From Lachnospiraceae bacterium C1.1 (GTDB lineage: Bacteria > Bacillota > Clostridia > Lachnospirales > Lachnospiraceae), in assembly GCA_030434875.1 (NCBI GenBank), contig JAUISW010000001.1, forward strand, positions 2,925,501 through 2,989,500: 64,000 nt of DNA, given 5' to 3'. The notes below the pieces were generated by a model. That model made no database searches. It saw only the letters and a list, made by a program, of their open reading frames with translations, and was not told the DNA's origin. How positions within the stretch are numbered: position 1 is the first letter of the stretch; each line of letters opens with the position of its first letter. Positions 15,673-24,457 of this stretch are shown in pieces. The position numbers and the translations under genes were made by a program.

Positions 15673-17007
15673 ATGCAGAATAATATTAATTACAAAAAAA
15701 GATTTATAGAGTACGTAAGTGCCAATGTAATGAGTATGATCGGTCTTTCCATGTATATCCTGGCCGATACATATTTTATATCAAAAGGACTTGGAGCAGA
15801 TGGACTTACAGCACTTAATCTGGCCCTTCCGATCTATAATTTTATAGAAGGTACAGGCCAGATGATAGGTATCGGCGGAGCCTCTATGTTCATTTTTTAT
15901 CATATTCAAAATGAACGGAATAAATCTGACGAAATATTTACAACCTCTATCACAACAGGACTGATCGCAGGACTTATTTTCCTCCTGATCGGAATTTTCG
16001 GAGCTGATAAAATAACAACGGCACTGGGTGCTAATGAAGATGTTTATGATATGACGAGAACATATCTGAGGATGATACTTTTATTCGCACCTGCCTTTAT
16101 TCTTAATAATACAATGTCGGTATTTGTAAAAAATGATGGCGAACCAAGACTTGCAATGACCGGAATGCTGCTCGGAAGTATTTTCAACTCAGTATTCGAT
16201 TATATTTTCATTTTTATATGTAAGATGGGAATATTTGGTGCTGTTCTTGCTACGATCTGTGCTCCGATCGTCGGACTTACAACACTGTCATTTCACTTCT
16301 GGCGAAAAAAGCACAATTATTCATTTAATCTACCATTATATAAACTGCATTATATTCCGGGAATTATCTCACGAGGAGTCCCGACTTTGATCACGGAAAT
16401 GGCTACCGGAATCGTCATGATCGTATTTAACTCGCTTATCTTGGGTCTGACCGGAAATGTCGGAGTTGCTGCCTATGGTGTCATCTTAAATGTATATCTC
16501 GTAGTTATTGCAATATTTAACGGTATAGCTCAGGGCTCACAGCCATTATTCAGCAAGTTCTACGCTAAAAATGATATTAAAGGTCTGAACTTAACTTTCC
16601 GCTATGCTCTTATTACCGTAGCAGGATTCAGTTGTATAGTATATCTTTTTGCTTTTGGATTTCCCGACCGGCTTACTGCTATTTTTAACAGCGAAGGGAA
16701 CACAGCCCTTGCGGCTCTGGCCGTACACGGTTTTAGACGCTATTTTATCGGTGTTTTCTTTTTGGGCTGCAATATTGTTATGCTCCTTTACTACATAAGT
16801 ATCGGAAAAAATAATATTGCACTTATTATGTCCTTAAGCCGCGGAATATTTATAGTCATGCCACTGGCATTTTTGCTCTCTGCTTTTCTTGGAATGGATG
16901 GAATATGGATAACCGCACCAATAACCGAGTTCGTTGTATTTACAGCCGGAATCAGCTACAAAAAAACTTTGCGTGATTTTGAGGCACGCAGTAATAAAAA
17001 ACTATAG
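15673..17007 (+). CDS. MATE-family multidrug efflux transporter
   Basis: A 444-aa protein with about twelve membrane helices in two MatE repeats. It is an Na+- or H+-coupled exporter of cationic compounds of the MepA/DinF type (MIGLSMYILADTYFISKGLG near the start, GDIFNS-like loop LLGSIFNSVFDYIF). A longer frame exists upstream, but the ATG at 15673 is chosen because AGGAG stands seven bases before it and the upstream part would lie in the terminator. It is the only gene behind a regulated leader, which suggests induction by a small ligand such as guanidinium or an antimicrobial. Confidence 0.9.
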   Translation: MQNNINYKKRFIEYVSANVMSMIGLSMYILADTYFISKGLGADGLTALNLALPIYNFIEGTGQMIGIGGASMFIFYHIQNERNKSDEIFTTSITTGLIAGLIFLLIGIFGADKITTALGANEDVYDMTRTYLRMILLFAPAFILNNTMSVFVKNDGEPRLAMTGMLLGSIFNSVFDYIFIFICKMGIFGAVLATICAPIVGLTTLSFHFWRKKHNYSFNLPLYKLHYIPGIISRGVPTLITEMATGIVMIVFNSLILGLTGNVGVAAYGVILNVYLVVIAIFNGIAQGSQPLFSKFYAKNDIKGLNLTFRYALITVAGFSCIVYLFAFGFPDRLTAIFNSEGNTALAALAVHGFRRYFIGVFFLGCNIVMLLYYISIGKNNIALIMSLSRGIFIVMPLAFLLSAFLGMDGIWITAPITEFVVFTAGISYKKTLRDFEARSNKKL

Positions 17008-17083
17008 TTTTTTCATTCAGGATTTTATGTTATAATCCTAATTCTGTTTTAATTTTATCTCAAAAGAAAAAAGGATTTTATTT

Positions 17084-17245
17084 ATGAAAGATAATTCAAG
17101 ATTAACACGTTCAATACTATCAGAGTCATCATTAGACATACTTGGCTGTCAGACAGCAGAGCCTTCAGATGAAGCAGTAAGCCGGTCTGAGCTCAGAAAC
17201 TTCGTAATTTCTATAAGTCCAACGGTACTGACGGATCTGTTATGA
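17084..17245 (+). CDS. Small hypothetical ORF, first of an overlapping pair
   Basis: A 53-codon frame starting MKDNSRLTRSIL, with AAGGA eight bases before the ATG. Its TGA overlaps the ATG of the next frame (ATGA at 17242-17245). Either the two are coupled small genes or a single gene has suffered a frameshift near 17200, since the second frame stays protein-like upstream of its ATG (LRNFYKSNGTDGSV). I do not recognise the product. Confidence 0.5.
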   Translation: MKDNSRLTRSILSESSLDILGCQTAEPSDEAVSRSELRNFVISISPTVLTDLL

Positions 17246-17484
17246 ACTGTGATGCTCTTGCCATGATGTGCGTCCTTGATCCTGATTTTTCAGCAAAAGA
17301 AATGAACTGTCACGGAAGTTGTATCACGAATAAAGGTGAAACTTTAGGCCAGGTTATTTTTTATCAAAAAGGATTTATCTATGATGTTGCCGATACTTCT
17401 GATTATGTTTTTAATCTGACACTGGTTAACGAAGTACGAAGCGATGAATATTTCGAAAGATTCCTAAATGCAATTACTCAATAA
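17242..17484 (+). CDS. Hypothetical protein, second of an overlapping pair
   Basis: An 80-aa frame beginning MNCDALAMMCVLDPDF, with four cysteines in the N-terminal half and a hydrophilic C-terminus. No family is recognised. It lacks its own clear ribosome binding site, so it depends on coupling to, or a frameshift from, the preceding 53-codon frame. PRPP synthetase follows after 78 bp. Confidence 0.5.
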   Translation: MNCDALAMMCVLDPDFSAKEMNCHGSCITNKGETLGQVIFYQKGFIYDVADTSDYVFNLTLVNEVRSDEYFERFLNAITQ

Positions 17485-17562
17485 AATACAATCTTAATCC
17501 AGATATTATTATAAAATATGAATTAAAGATAGTGTTTCATATTATCAATATGAGAGGGAATT

Positions 17563-18657
17563 ATGAATTCAGATAAAAATTTAGCTATTATAGCACTTGA
17601 ATCTTTTTCTAATCAGGCAAAACGTATTAACAAGATTTTATGTGATTGGCACGAGCAGGACAATTACCTTATCGATGTACAGTGTCCTCGCTTTTCCAGT
17701 GGTGAAGCAAAGGGAGTTATTAAAGAATCCGTGCGCGACAAAGATCTTTTTATCATTGTCGATGTCTGCAATAATTCACTTAAATATAAAATGGACGGAG
17801 AGCTTAACAGAATGTCTCCCGATGACCATTATCAGGATTTAAAACGTGTTATTGCTGCCTGCAACGGAAAAGCCAAACGGATCACCGTTGTCATGCCCTT
17901 CCTTTACGAAAGCCGTCAGCATAGAAAAACCGGACGCGAATCCTTAGACTGTGCGATCATGTTAAAGGAACTGGAATTTTTGGGTGTAGACAATATCGTA
18001 ACTTTCGATGCACATGATCCCAGAATGCAGAACGTACTTCCATTGAACGGAATCGAAAATATCTCACCTGCTCTCCAGTTTACACAGGCATTTCTGACAG
18101 AATATGAAGATATTCAGATTGATCCGGAACATCTCATGTTCATAGCCCCTGACGAAGGTGCCACAGAAAGAGTAGTATTCTTTGCTTCAGTTTTCGGTGT
18201 AAATATCGGAATGTTTTATAAACGAAGAGATTATGCCAATATCGTTGATGGAACAAACCCTATCGTGGCTCATGATTTCTGCGGCGGAAGTCTCGATGGA
18301 ATGGATGCAATTGTTGTTGATGACATGATCGCATCCGGAGGCAGTATCATAGATGTCTGCAAGCAGATCAAGGAACGCGGTGCTAAAAGAGTCTTCATTT
18401 TCTCGACATTCGGACTCTTCTCATCCGGTTTTGCCAAGCTGGATAAGGCCTATGAAGAGGGTCTTTTTGACAGGATCTTTACTACCAATCTGGTCTACCA
18501 AAAGCCCGAACTTTTGGAAAAAGAATACTATTTCAGTGTCAGCATGAACCGATATATTGCTGCCATCATTGACACTTTACATAAAAATATATCTATGTCA
18601 AAGCTCATCAGACCTGAAAATAAAATTCGAGAAACTATAAGCAACTATAAAAAATAA
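17563..18657 (+). CDS. prs: Ribose-phosphate pyrophosphokinase (PRPP synthetase)
   Basis: A 364-aa enzyme making PRPP from ribose 5-phosphate and ATP. The PRPP-binding loop IVVDDMIASGGSIIDV is at about residues 248-263, the FDAHDPRMQ divalent-cation region at about 146-154, and the flexible ATP loop MPFLYESRQHRKTGRE at about 110-125. The protein is roughly 50 residues longer than the Bacillus enzyme, with an extended N-terminus and C-terminus, and may represent the longer clostridial variant. GAGAGGG precedes the ATG. A terminator follows. Confidence 0.92.
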   Translation: MNSDKNLAIIALESFSNQAKRINKILCDWHEQDNYLIDVQCPRFSSGEAKGVIKESVRDKDLFIIVDVCNNSLKYKMDGELNRMSPDDHYQDLKRVIAACNGKAKRITVVMPFLYESRQHRKTGRESLDCAIMLKELEFLGVDNIVTFDAHDPRMQNVLPLNGIENISPALQFTQAFLTEYEDIQIDPEHLMFIAPDEGATERVVFFASVFGVNIGMFYKRRDYANIVDGTNPIVAHDFCGGSLDGMDAIVVDDMIASGGSIIDVCKQIKERGAKRVFIFSTFGLFSSGFAKLDKAYEEGLFDRIFTTNLVYQKPELLEKEYYFSVSMNRYIAAIIDTLHKNISMSKLIRPENKIRETISNYKK

Positions 18658-18663
18658 ACATTT

Positions 18664-18716
18664 CAAAAAAAGCCCGATCAGGATAGCGATAATTCAGCTA
18701 CGATCAGGCTTTTTTA
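18664..18716. terminator. Convergent terminator of prs and the GGDEF gene
   Basis: The outer arms aaaaaagcccgatc / gatcaggctttttt pair across a short interior, with A and T tracts on both sides. It lies between convergent genes. Confidence 0.8.
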
Positions 18717-18731
18717 ATTTGGGCTTTTCTT

Positions 18732-20195
18732 TTAATTTGGACTTATTCTCCTAAGGTCTGAGTAAACACAATATCCGTTTTTTCCATGCTCTTTTACAAA
18801 ATAAAGAGCTTTATCTGCCATCTTGTAGAGATCATCATACGTTTCTGCATCCTGCGGATACTCAGCAATTCCTATACTGACTGATATAACAACAGTTTTT
18901 CCGTCTTCCTCAATTCTGCTGCTTAAGGTTTCATTTAATTCCTTCGCCTTCTGAACTACGTTATCATAACCATTCAAAGTCGGAGAAAATACCATAAACT
19001 CATCTCCGCCAAGCCTTCCTACGATGTCACCTCCGCGGAATGATTTGGAGAGCTCTCTGCCAACCCTCATCAGAACTTCGTCCCCCCGTCCATGACCAAA
19101 GGTATCATTGACTTCCTTAAAACAGTCAACATCAATGATAAACATTGTAGCACCTATAAGTTTACTTCCCTCTTCATCTATAAATAAATTTATGCTCTTC
19201 TGAAGGCCATTTACATTCGATATCTTTGTAAGATAATCTGTCCGGACTTTCTTTTTAAGATCATTTTTTTCATTTCTGAACTTGTAAAAATTATATGCCG
19301 TGAGCACTAATACCATAATTATTGCATAGACAATAAGTATGATGACCATCTTAAAAAATCTTCCGGAAAGATAATGCTGACTATTCTTTACAACGAGATA
19401 CATACCGATAAGCGGGATATATTTTCTTACTATATATCCTTCCTCTGTATAAATATGATTTTCTCTTATCATATCAGCTGTATAATCCCGACTGTAATAA
19501 GCTTCTCCTACATTAACTTCCTCTTCATCGAGGGTTGTATTTCCATATGTATCTGTAAAACATATATCTACATTATATTCATCAGAATATTTATTCATAA
19601 TATTGGTAATATCAGTAAGATGCATTGCACATCCCAATACCGCCTTAAGTTTTCCATCTATCTCCATGCGACGGTCTATAAAGACGACCTGTTCTTTTGA
19701 ATTAAACTGATCATATGTCAGATCTGCACCATACTCAATTCCGGTATCGATGAAATTTTTATACCATACATCATATTCATCATTATCAGGATCTACTATT
19801 TTACCTACACCGCTTGGAGTGTAATACTTATTATTGGCACACGATATAAGATATGTTCCTTCCCAGTTATTAGTCGCCCGTATCCCTTCCAGGTACTCCG
19901 CCATTGCTTTTTCGAACTCTTCTTCCGGAATCTCATCTTCCTGTTCTATTATAGTCTGCAAAAAAGAATCATTGCACATTATTTTTGTTATGTGTGCAGA
20001 ATTATCAAGTTTATCACTAATAGACGTATATACTCCATCAAAAAGCGCATTCGTAGTAGTTTCCATGTCCTCTTTTACGATGGAATTAAAAAAAGCAAAA
20101 ACCATAGCCAAGGCTACTAAAAAACCACAGATAATTGTAACAATATTAGCGAATAACAGCTTATTTTCCCTGAAGTATCTGTCTACCTTTTTCAT
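18732..20195 (-). CDS. Membrane diguanylate cyclase with extracytoplasmic sensor
   Basis: A 487-aa protein that makes cyclic di-GMP. A membrane helix at about residues 15-37 and another at about 280-302 enclose a Cache-like sensor region, including the segment W-YKNFIDTG and VVFIDRRMEIDGKLKAVLGCAMHL. The C-terminal GGDEF domain keeps the active motif RLGGDEFMVF and an allosteric I-site (RGGD five residues before GGDEF), so product inhibition is expected. It lies two bases after a GNAT gene on the same strand, suggesting co-transcription. The ligand of the sensor is unknown. Confidence 0.9.
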   Translation of the reverse strand: MKKVDRYFRENKLLFANIVTIICGFLVALAMVFAFFNSIVKEDMETTTNALFDGVYTSISDKLDNSAHITKIMCNDSFLQTIIEQEDEIPEEEFEKAMAEYLEGIRATNNWEGTYLISCANNKYYTPSGVGKIVDPDNDEYDVWYKNFIDTGIEYGADLTYDQFNSKEQVVFIDRRMEIDGKLKAVLGCAMHLTDITNIMNKYSDEYNVDICFTDTYGNTTLDEEEVNVGEAYYSRDYTADMIRENHIYTEEGYIVRKYIPLIGMYLVVKNSQHYLSGRFFKMVIILIVYAIIMVLVLTAYNFYKFRNEKNDLKKKVRTDYLTKISNVNGLQKSINLFIDEEGSKLIGATMFIIDVDCFKEVNDTFGHGRGDEVLMRVGRELSKSFRGGDIVGRLGGDEFMVFSPTLNGYDNVVQKAKELNETLSSRIEEDGKTVVISVSIGIAEYPQDAETYDDLYKMADKALYFVKEHGKNGYCVYSDLRRISPN

Positions 20196-20197
20196 TA

Positions 20198-20716
20198 TCA
20201 GTTCCTATAATTCGCTTCTTCTATCTTTTCATACGCATATCTGGGATAATTATCCTGGATCACATGAATGATGCCACATTTAATAAATCCAAATTTACCC
20301 AAGAGATTCTGCATAACCTTATTATCCGTATGCGTATCTACTCTCAAATGTTTACACTGATCAAATGCCCAATTCAGACAAAACCGCCCAATGCCCTTTT
20401 CAGAACCATCTGCAGCCAGTCTGTGAACAACTCCATATTCACTTTTATCAATCCATTCACCATCGGATAATTTACGATATGTAGGCTCAATATCCTCGCC
20501 CTGTATATAAAAGAATGTGCCGATCACTTTCCCCTCATCATTTATACACACATAGCTGTTTCTATCCTGAATATCATTATGTATCAGTTCTTCAGGCGGC
20601 CAATTTGTAGGTCCCCACTGGTTTGGATTTCCGGTTTTTGCCATAAAACCTCTGGCATACTCATAAATTTCCATAATCCGTTCAAAGTCAGTCTCATTAG
20701 TTTTTCTGATTTTCAT
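20198..20716 (-). CDS. GNAT-family N-acetyltransferase
   Basis: A 172-aa single-domain acetyltransferase. The N-terminal pattern MKIRKTNETDFERIMEIYEYARGFM, the acetyl-CoA region VVHRLAADGSEKGIGRFCLNWAF (variant of the Q/R-x-x-G-x-G/A loop) and the C-terminal strand LLGKFGFIKCGIIHV fit the family. It is followed after two bases by the diguanylate cyclase gene. The substrate is unknown. Confidence 0.8.
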   Translation of the reverse strand: MKIRKTNETDFERIMEIYEYARGFMAKTGNPNQWGPTNWPPEELIHNDIQDRNSYVCINDEGKVIGTFFYIQGEDIEPTYRKLSDGEWIDKSEYGVVHRLAADGSEKGIGRFCLNWAFDQCKHLRVDTHTDNKVMQNLLGKFGFIKCGIIHVIQDNYPRYAYEKIEEANYRN

Positions 20717-20843
20717 TTTTCTGACCTATGTTACTCTTTACTAACATTCTCCCTTTCCATTTATTATACTTTTTCACATATTCTTCTACAATACAAAATT
20801 GTATAAAATCAAGTGTTACAGCGCCTTTTCCCTGGTTTTTTTT

Positions 20844-21323
20844 TCATACTTGATTAAATTCTTTCCCATCTAAATATGCCTGCAAAAGATTGTCCTCTGC
20901 ATCATAAATAAGTTTTAATGAGAAAAAGCTCTCTCTTTCCGATAAAAGCCTTAAGAATATCCTGTCCCCGGGCCAGAGATTCAGCTTTGTCACTTCATTT
21001 TTGTCTACCCATTTTAAGACTCCCTCATTACATTCTATCTGCTCGCCTTCGAATCCATCAGCTGTAAAAAGATGCATATATTCTGTTTCTGCCCTTGCCG
21101 AAATAAATGTAACTATCCCCCGGTGTTTCCAGGACGTAAGTTTATATCCTGTCTCTTCATAAACTTCTCTCAGCAAGCACTCTTCCGGGCTTTCGTCCTT
21201 TTCAAACTTACCGCCAACACCTATCCATTTGGCATGGTTTAAATCGTTCTGTTTTTTTACCCGATGAAGCATCAGGTATTTTCCGTCTTTTTCTATATAG
21301 CAAAGTGTTGTTAAAAATGACAT
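20844..21323 (-). CDS. NUDIX hydrolase (8-oxo-dGTP diphosphatase-like)
   Basis: A 159-aa MutT-type hydrolase. The NUDIX box GGKFEKDESPEECLLREVYEETGY (split here: GGKFEKDESPEE then CLLREVYEETGY) lies at about residues 37-60 with all metal-binding Glu present. The N-terminus LTTLCYIEKDGKYLMLHRVKK resembles clostridial 8-oxo-dGTP diphosphatases, which sanitise oxidised nucleotides. Monocistronic. Confidence 0.87.
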   Translation of the reverse strand: MSFLTTLCYIEKDGKYLMLHRVKKQNDLNHAKWIGVGGKFEKDESPEECLLREVYEETGYKLTSWKHRGIVTFISARAETEYMHLFTADGFEGEQIECNEGVLKWVDKNEVTKLNLWPGDRIFLRLLSERESFFSLKLIYDAEDNLLQAYLDGKEFNQV

Positions 21324-21363
21324 ATTTAATTCTCCGTGTTATTTGTTTTAGTTTTAGCTTGTA

Positions 21364-21412
21364 TCCTGTTGCGTTGTTCGTAGGAACTTTGAGTCGAACG
21401 GCGTAACAGGCG
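21364..21412. repeat. Imperfect inverted repeat upstream of the NUDIX gene
   Basis: Arms cctgttgcgttgttcg / cgaacggcgtaacagg match at 14 of 16 positions. The left arm motif ctgttgcgttgttcg recurs at 23,899 beside the broken ATPase gene, so this is a dispersed palindromic repeat. Confidence 0.5.
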
Positions 21413-21452
21413 AAATCCTAAAATCACTATATATTCGAATACGCGATTGCGA

Positions 21453-22391
21453 TCATATCAGTGAATTCGACTTTAAGATATAAAGCCATAAAGTCAGCGT
21501 GAAGGCAGATAATACCGTGGTCAGCATGACTATGCCTGCCGAGACCGTTCCGTCATATCCCATCTGCTTTGCCATAACGAAGGAAGACACCGTAGTAGGC
21601 GAGCCTGTCATGATCAGAACCGCAATGAGTTTATCATGTGTGTATCCGAGTGAGATTGCGATCATTCCCCATATGAGAGTGTGCCCAATAAGCTTAAAAA
21701 ATGTAGCGAGAACTGTAGGAGTGATCTTAGATCTCATTTTCTCGAATTCAAAGCTTGCTCCCAATGCCATAAGTCCTAAAGGTGTAGCAAGACCACTAAC
21801 GTATGATAACGTCTTCGGTAAAAGGATTCCAATCGGGATCATTGAACGGATCATACCAAGTATTATACCGATTATGATCGGGTTTTTTATAACTCCCCAA
21901 AGAGTCTTTTTTATCAGTTCCTTTGTGATCTTCCCTTCGCCCTGTCCCACTGTCAGCATGACAACTGCTGCTATATTATAAAGCGGAACCGCACCTATTA
22001 TCATGATTGGGATCATACCGGCATTGCCGTAGAGATTTATTGCTATACCGGCTCCAAGGAGTGCCGCACTGCTTCTGAATGAACCCTGTATAAATTCAGG
22101 CCGTAGTTTACGATCTTTAAAGAGCATTGACAATAAATATCCTATCGCTATAGAACCAAGTGTTGCCAGAAAGCAGAACAATACAAAACCGCCATCCCAA
22201 AGTTCTCCGACATCTGCCGTAGCCAATTCCTTATATACCAAAACCGGCAGCGCAACCTTAAATACAAACCCATTAATACCTTTAGTCAGCTCCGGTGTAA
22301 ATATTTTTTTGACCTTAAAAAAATAGCCCAGCAGCATAAGCATAAATATGGGTACTGTAGCATTCAAACAAAAAAATAAATTCTCAAGCAT
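21453..22391 (-). CDS. AEC-family transporter (auxin efflux carrier superfamily)
   Basis: A 312-aa membrane protein with about ten helices, starting MLENLFFCLNATVPIFMLMLLGYFF. The fold and motifs (PLVY-like ALPVLVYKELA, GSPTTVSSFVMAKQMG) match the bacterial AEC family, which exports or imports organic acids. The substrate cannot be inferred. It is flanked by unrelated leftward genes and has no evident partner. Confidence 0.85.
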   Translation of the reverse strand: MLENLFFCLNATVPIFMLMLLGYFFKVKKIFTPELTKGINGFVFKVALPVLVYKELATADVGELWDGGFVLFCFLATLGSIAIGYLLSMLFKDRKLRPEFIQGSFRSSAALLGAGIAINLYGNAGMIPIMIIGAVPLYNIAAVVMLTVGQGEGKITKELIKKTLWGVIKNPIIIGIILGMIRSMIPIGILLPKTLSYVSGLATPLGLMALGASFEFEKMRSKITPTVLATFFKLIGHTLIWGMIAISLGYTHDKLIAVLIMTGSPTTVSSFVMAKQMGYDGTVSAGIVMLTTVLSAFTLTLWLYILKSNSLI

Positions 22392-22441
22392 TATTTCTTA
22401 GCCTTTCTACGTTTACTATAGATTCCTGTATCTTTTTTTGC

Positions 22442-22921
22442 TTAATCATTTGCTAAATCTGTAAACGCTAAATGGCTTATCTCTTTATATTCCTTAGGGC
22501 ATAAAGATTCTATCTCCTTCAGGTCTACCAGACGGAATCCGTCATAAGTGAATTTAGGTGTGGTAGCACAGGAAACAAAAGAATAACTTTCCTTATCTAA
22601 GGGCTCTGCTGCAAATATGGCATTTTTAGGAATTACTACCATTAAGTTTTGATCTTTCCCACCGCCAAGGATTTCTTCAGTTATTTTCCCTTGAGCTATG
22701 ACAGTGATCTTCAGGGCACAGCCTTCATGGTGATACCATATCTCATCACAATCTATCTCGTGAAAATGTGAAATGTCATTCCCCTCCAGGAGAAAGTATA
22801 TGCTCCCCATAAATGCCCTGTCGCCATTCTTAAATGGCGAAGTATAGCATTCTGAAAACCATCCGCCTTCGGGATGCTTTTCAAGTTTATATTTTTCCTT
22901 AAGTTCATCAGTTCTGTTCAT
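22442..22921 (-). CDS. Cupin domain protein (DUF985 family)
   Basis: A 159-aa small-barrel protein. The metal-site region HFHEIDCDEIWYHHEG and the later YSFVSCATTPKFTYDGFRLVD match the DUF985 / cupin_5 family. Function of the family is not established beyond a metal-binding cupin fold. AGGAGG lies about eight bases before the ATG (cctcctaaa... on the plus strand reversed). Monocistronic. Confidence 0.82.
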   Translation of the reverse strand: MNRTDELKEKYKLEKHPEGGWFSECYTSPFKNGDRAFMGSIYFLLEGNDISHFHEIDCDEIWYHHEGCALKITVIAQGKITEEILGGGKDQNLMVVIPKNAIFAAEPLDKESYSFVSCATTPKFTYDGFRLVDLKEIESLCPKEYKEISHLAFTDLAND

Positions 22922-23107
22922 CTGATCTTCCTCCTAAAAACAGTTTGTCGAGATTTTTACAACGCTATGACATTGTCTATGTTTAATTCCTTTATATCCT
23001 TCTTCATAAAGCCCCCTCTTTAGCAGATATAATGAGCATTTATCATAATACAACTGCATTTTTTAATTATATAGTTTTCCAATATTCTTTCAATATCTGC
23101 ACCTTGC

Positions 23108-23323
23108 TCAAGAGGATCGCAAATGATCTGCATAATGAAGTGCCTCACTAAAACATATAATAAATACTGCAATTAAAATAATACCCATTACAGCCAGATA
23201 AGTCTCTGCATCACCTTTAAACAATGTCAATAAAAAACGGCTAATCACATTTCCCGATACGATAAAAATTCCGATTCCGAATATATAAATAAAAAGTAAT
23301 ACAGCAGATATAGCTAAATACAT
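23108..23323 (-). CDS. Small two-helix membrane protein, hypothetical
   Basis: A 71-aa frame with two clear hydrophobic helices (about residues 3-30 and 42-62) and a short polar C-terminus. The ribosome binding site is weak. No family is recognised. The surrounding 22.9-23.5 kb is otherwise empty apart from a CCACGTGG palindrome near 23,432. Confidence 0.4.
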   Translation of the reverse strand: MYLAISAVLLFIYIFGIGIFIVSGNVISRFLLTLFKGDAETYLAVMGIILIAVFIICFSEALHYADHLRSS

Positions 23324-23519
23324 ATTTCCATTTTTTCTTTTACTTCCATTTTTCTTCCTACCCTTTGGATTTCAGACTATAATGAGCTCCCATTAGTTTC
23401 TTACCGATCAATATAAATATACCACGTGGTTGATATATTTTTCCCATTATATATAATCATATTAGTAGTCAAATTGTGTTTGGATTTGTTTATGTTTCAT
23501 TTTGATATGGAGAGATTTT

Positions 23520-23882
23520 ATGGATAATTTATATGAAGATCACGGAATAGAAATTTACTGGTTAGGTCAGATGGGGCTTATGGTAAAGACTGAAAATACA
23601 AGTTTTTGTATTGATTACTTTGCAAGTCCCCGCGATTCAAGACAGACACCGGCACCGATACCGGCAGATGAGCTTAAAAGGAATTGCATCGGAAACATGA
23701 CATATCAGGAAGCCGCAGATTTTGCCGGAGAGGTAATGCCCAAAATAGTGATTCCCGGTCATTGGGATATGTTTGCCCACAACAGCGCCGATCCGAAAGA
23801 ATTCGAGGATTATATTAATATAAAATACGAAGGTAAATTGAATTGCAAAATCCCCAAGCTGATGGAGAAAATTTCTTATTAA
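23520..23882 (+). pseudogene. UlaG-like metallo-beta-lactamase-fold hydrolase, internally deleted
   Basis: A 120-aa frame behind GGAGAG. The first 50 residues (GIEIYWLGQMGLMVKTENTSFCIDYF, then PRDSRQTPAPIPADEL) are the start of an L-ascorbate-6-phosphate lactonase type MBL-fold enzyme. The last 70 (NMTYQEAADFAGEVMPKIVIPGHWDMFAHN) are its end. The middle, which should contain the HxHxDH metal ligands, is missing, and the join keeps the reading frame. The product therefore cannot be a normal metallohydrolase. Homologues are about 280-350 aa. Confidence 0.75.
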
Positions 23883-23923
23883 TGTATCCGCACTTCGTCT
23901 GTTGCGTTGTTCGCCTGTCACGC

Positions 23924-24364
23924 CTATAGCCGCCGTTGAAGAATTCCGAGTATTCTGTAAAAAAGCGTTTCATTTCCTTTTACAACTATTGCTATATTAT
24001 TTCTGGCTCTGTTAAGACCATGGAAGAGCTTGCGCACAACGGATTCTTTATCAGACCCCTTAGGCCTTATATCTCTCAGATATCCATCATTATCATAGCC
24101 AAAGGAATCATCTATCATCATGACAACCTTGTCAAATTCCTTGCATTCAGCAGCCTTTGTCTCTATGCGGCTCTTCCTTTTATAACGTAGAGATTCCGTA
24201 TCATCATTAAATGCAAGAAGCTCTTTATCCCAGATATAAATATAACCCCTTTCTTCAAAATTAGTGATAATTGTATCGCATTCATTTTTATTTCCGGCAA
24301 AAGCAACTGAGATAGAAGGAAAATCGAATTTACGTCCTGATCTTGTAACACACATAAGGCAGCC
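23924..24364 (-). pseudogene. 3' part of a DUF2075-type nuclease-ATPase gene split by an IS
   Basis: About 147 residues ending LFHGLNRARNNIAIVVKGN..., the typical C-terminal helicase-like end of DUF2075 ATPases. It begins abruptly at the left border of the IS91-family element. Reading across the element, SSF at 25.93 kb joins LMCVTRSGRKFDFPSISVAF here with no loss of conserved sequence. The upstream ATG in this frame belongs to the insertion sequence. Confidence 0.8.
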
Positions 24365-24457
24365 TATAAAAAAGTGCCTTCGGCACTTCAACTCCCCTGC
24401 CCCTCACTCATGAGGGGTGGGGTTTTCTTTTGCTCCATTTTCATTCATAATAGTTAT

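Noticed and set aside
23936..24190. 84-codon rightward frame
   Set aside because: It is antisense to the conserved C-terminal part of the DUF2075 gene.
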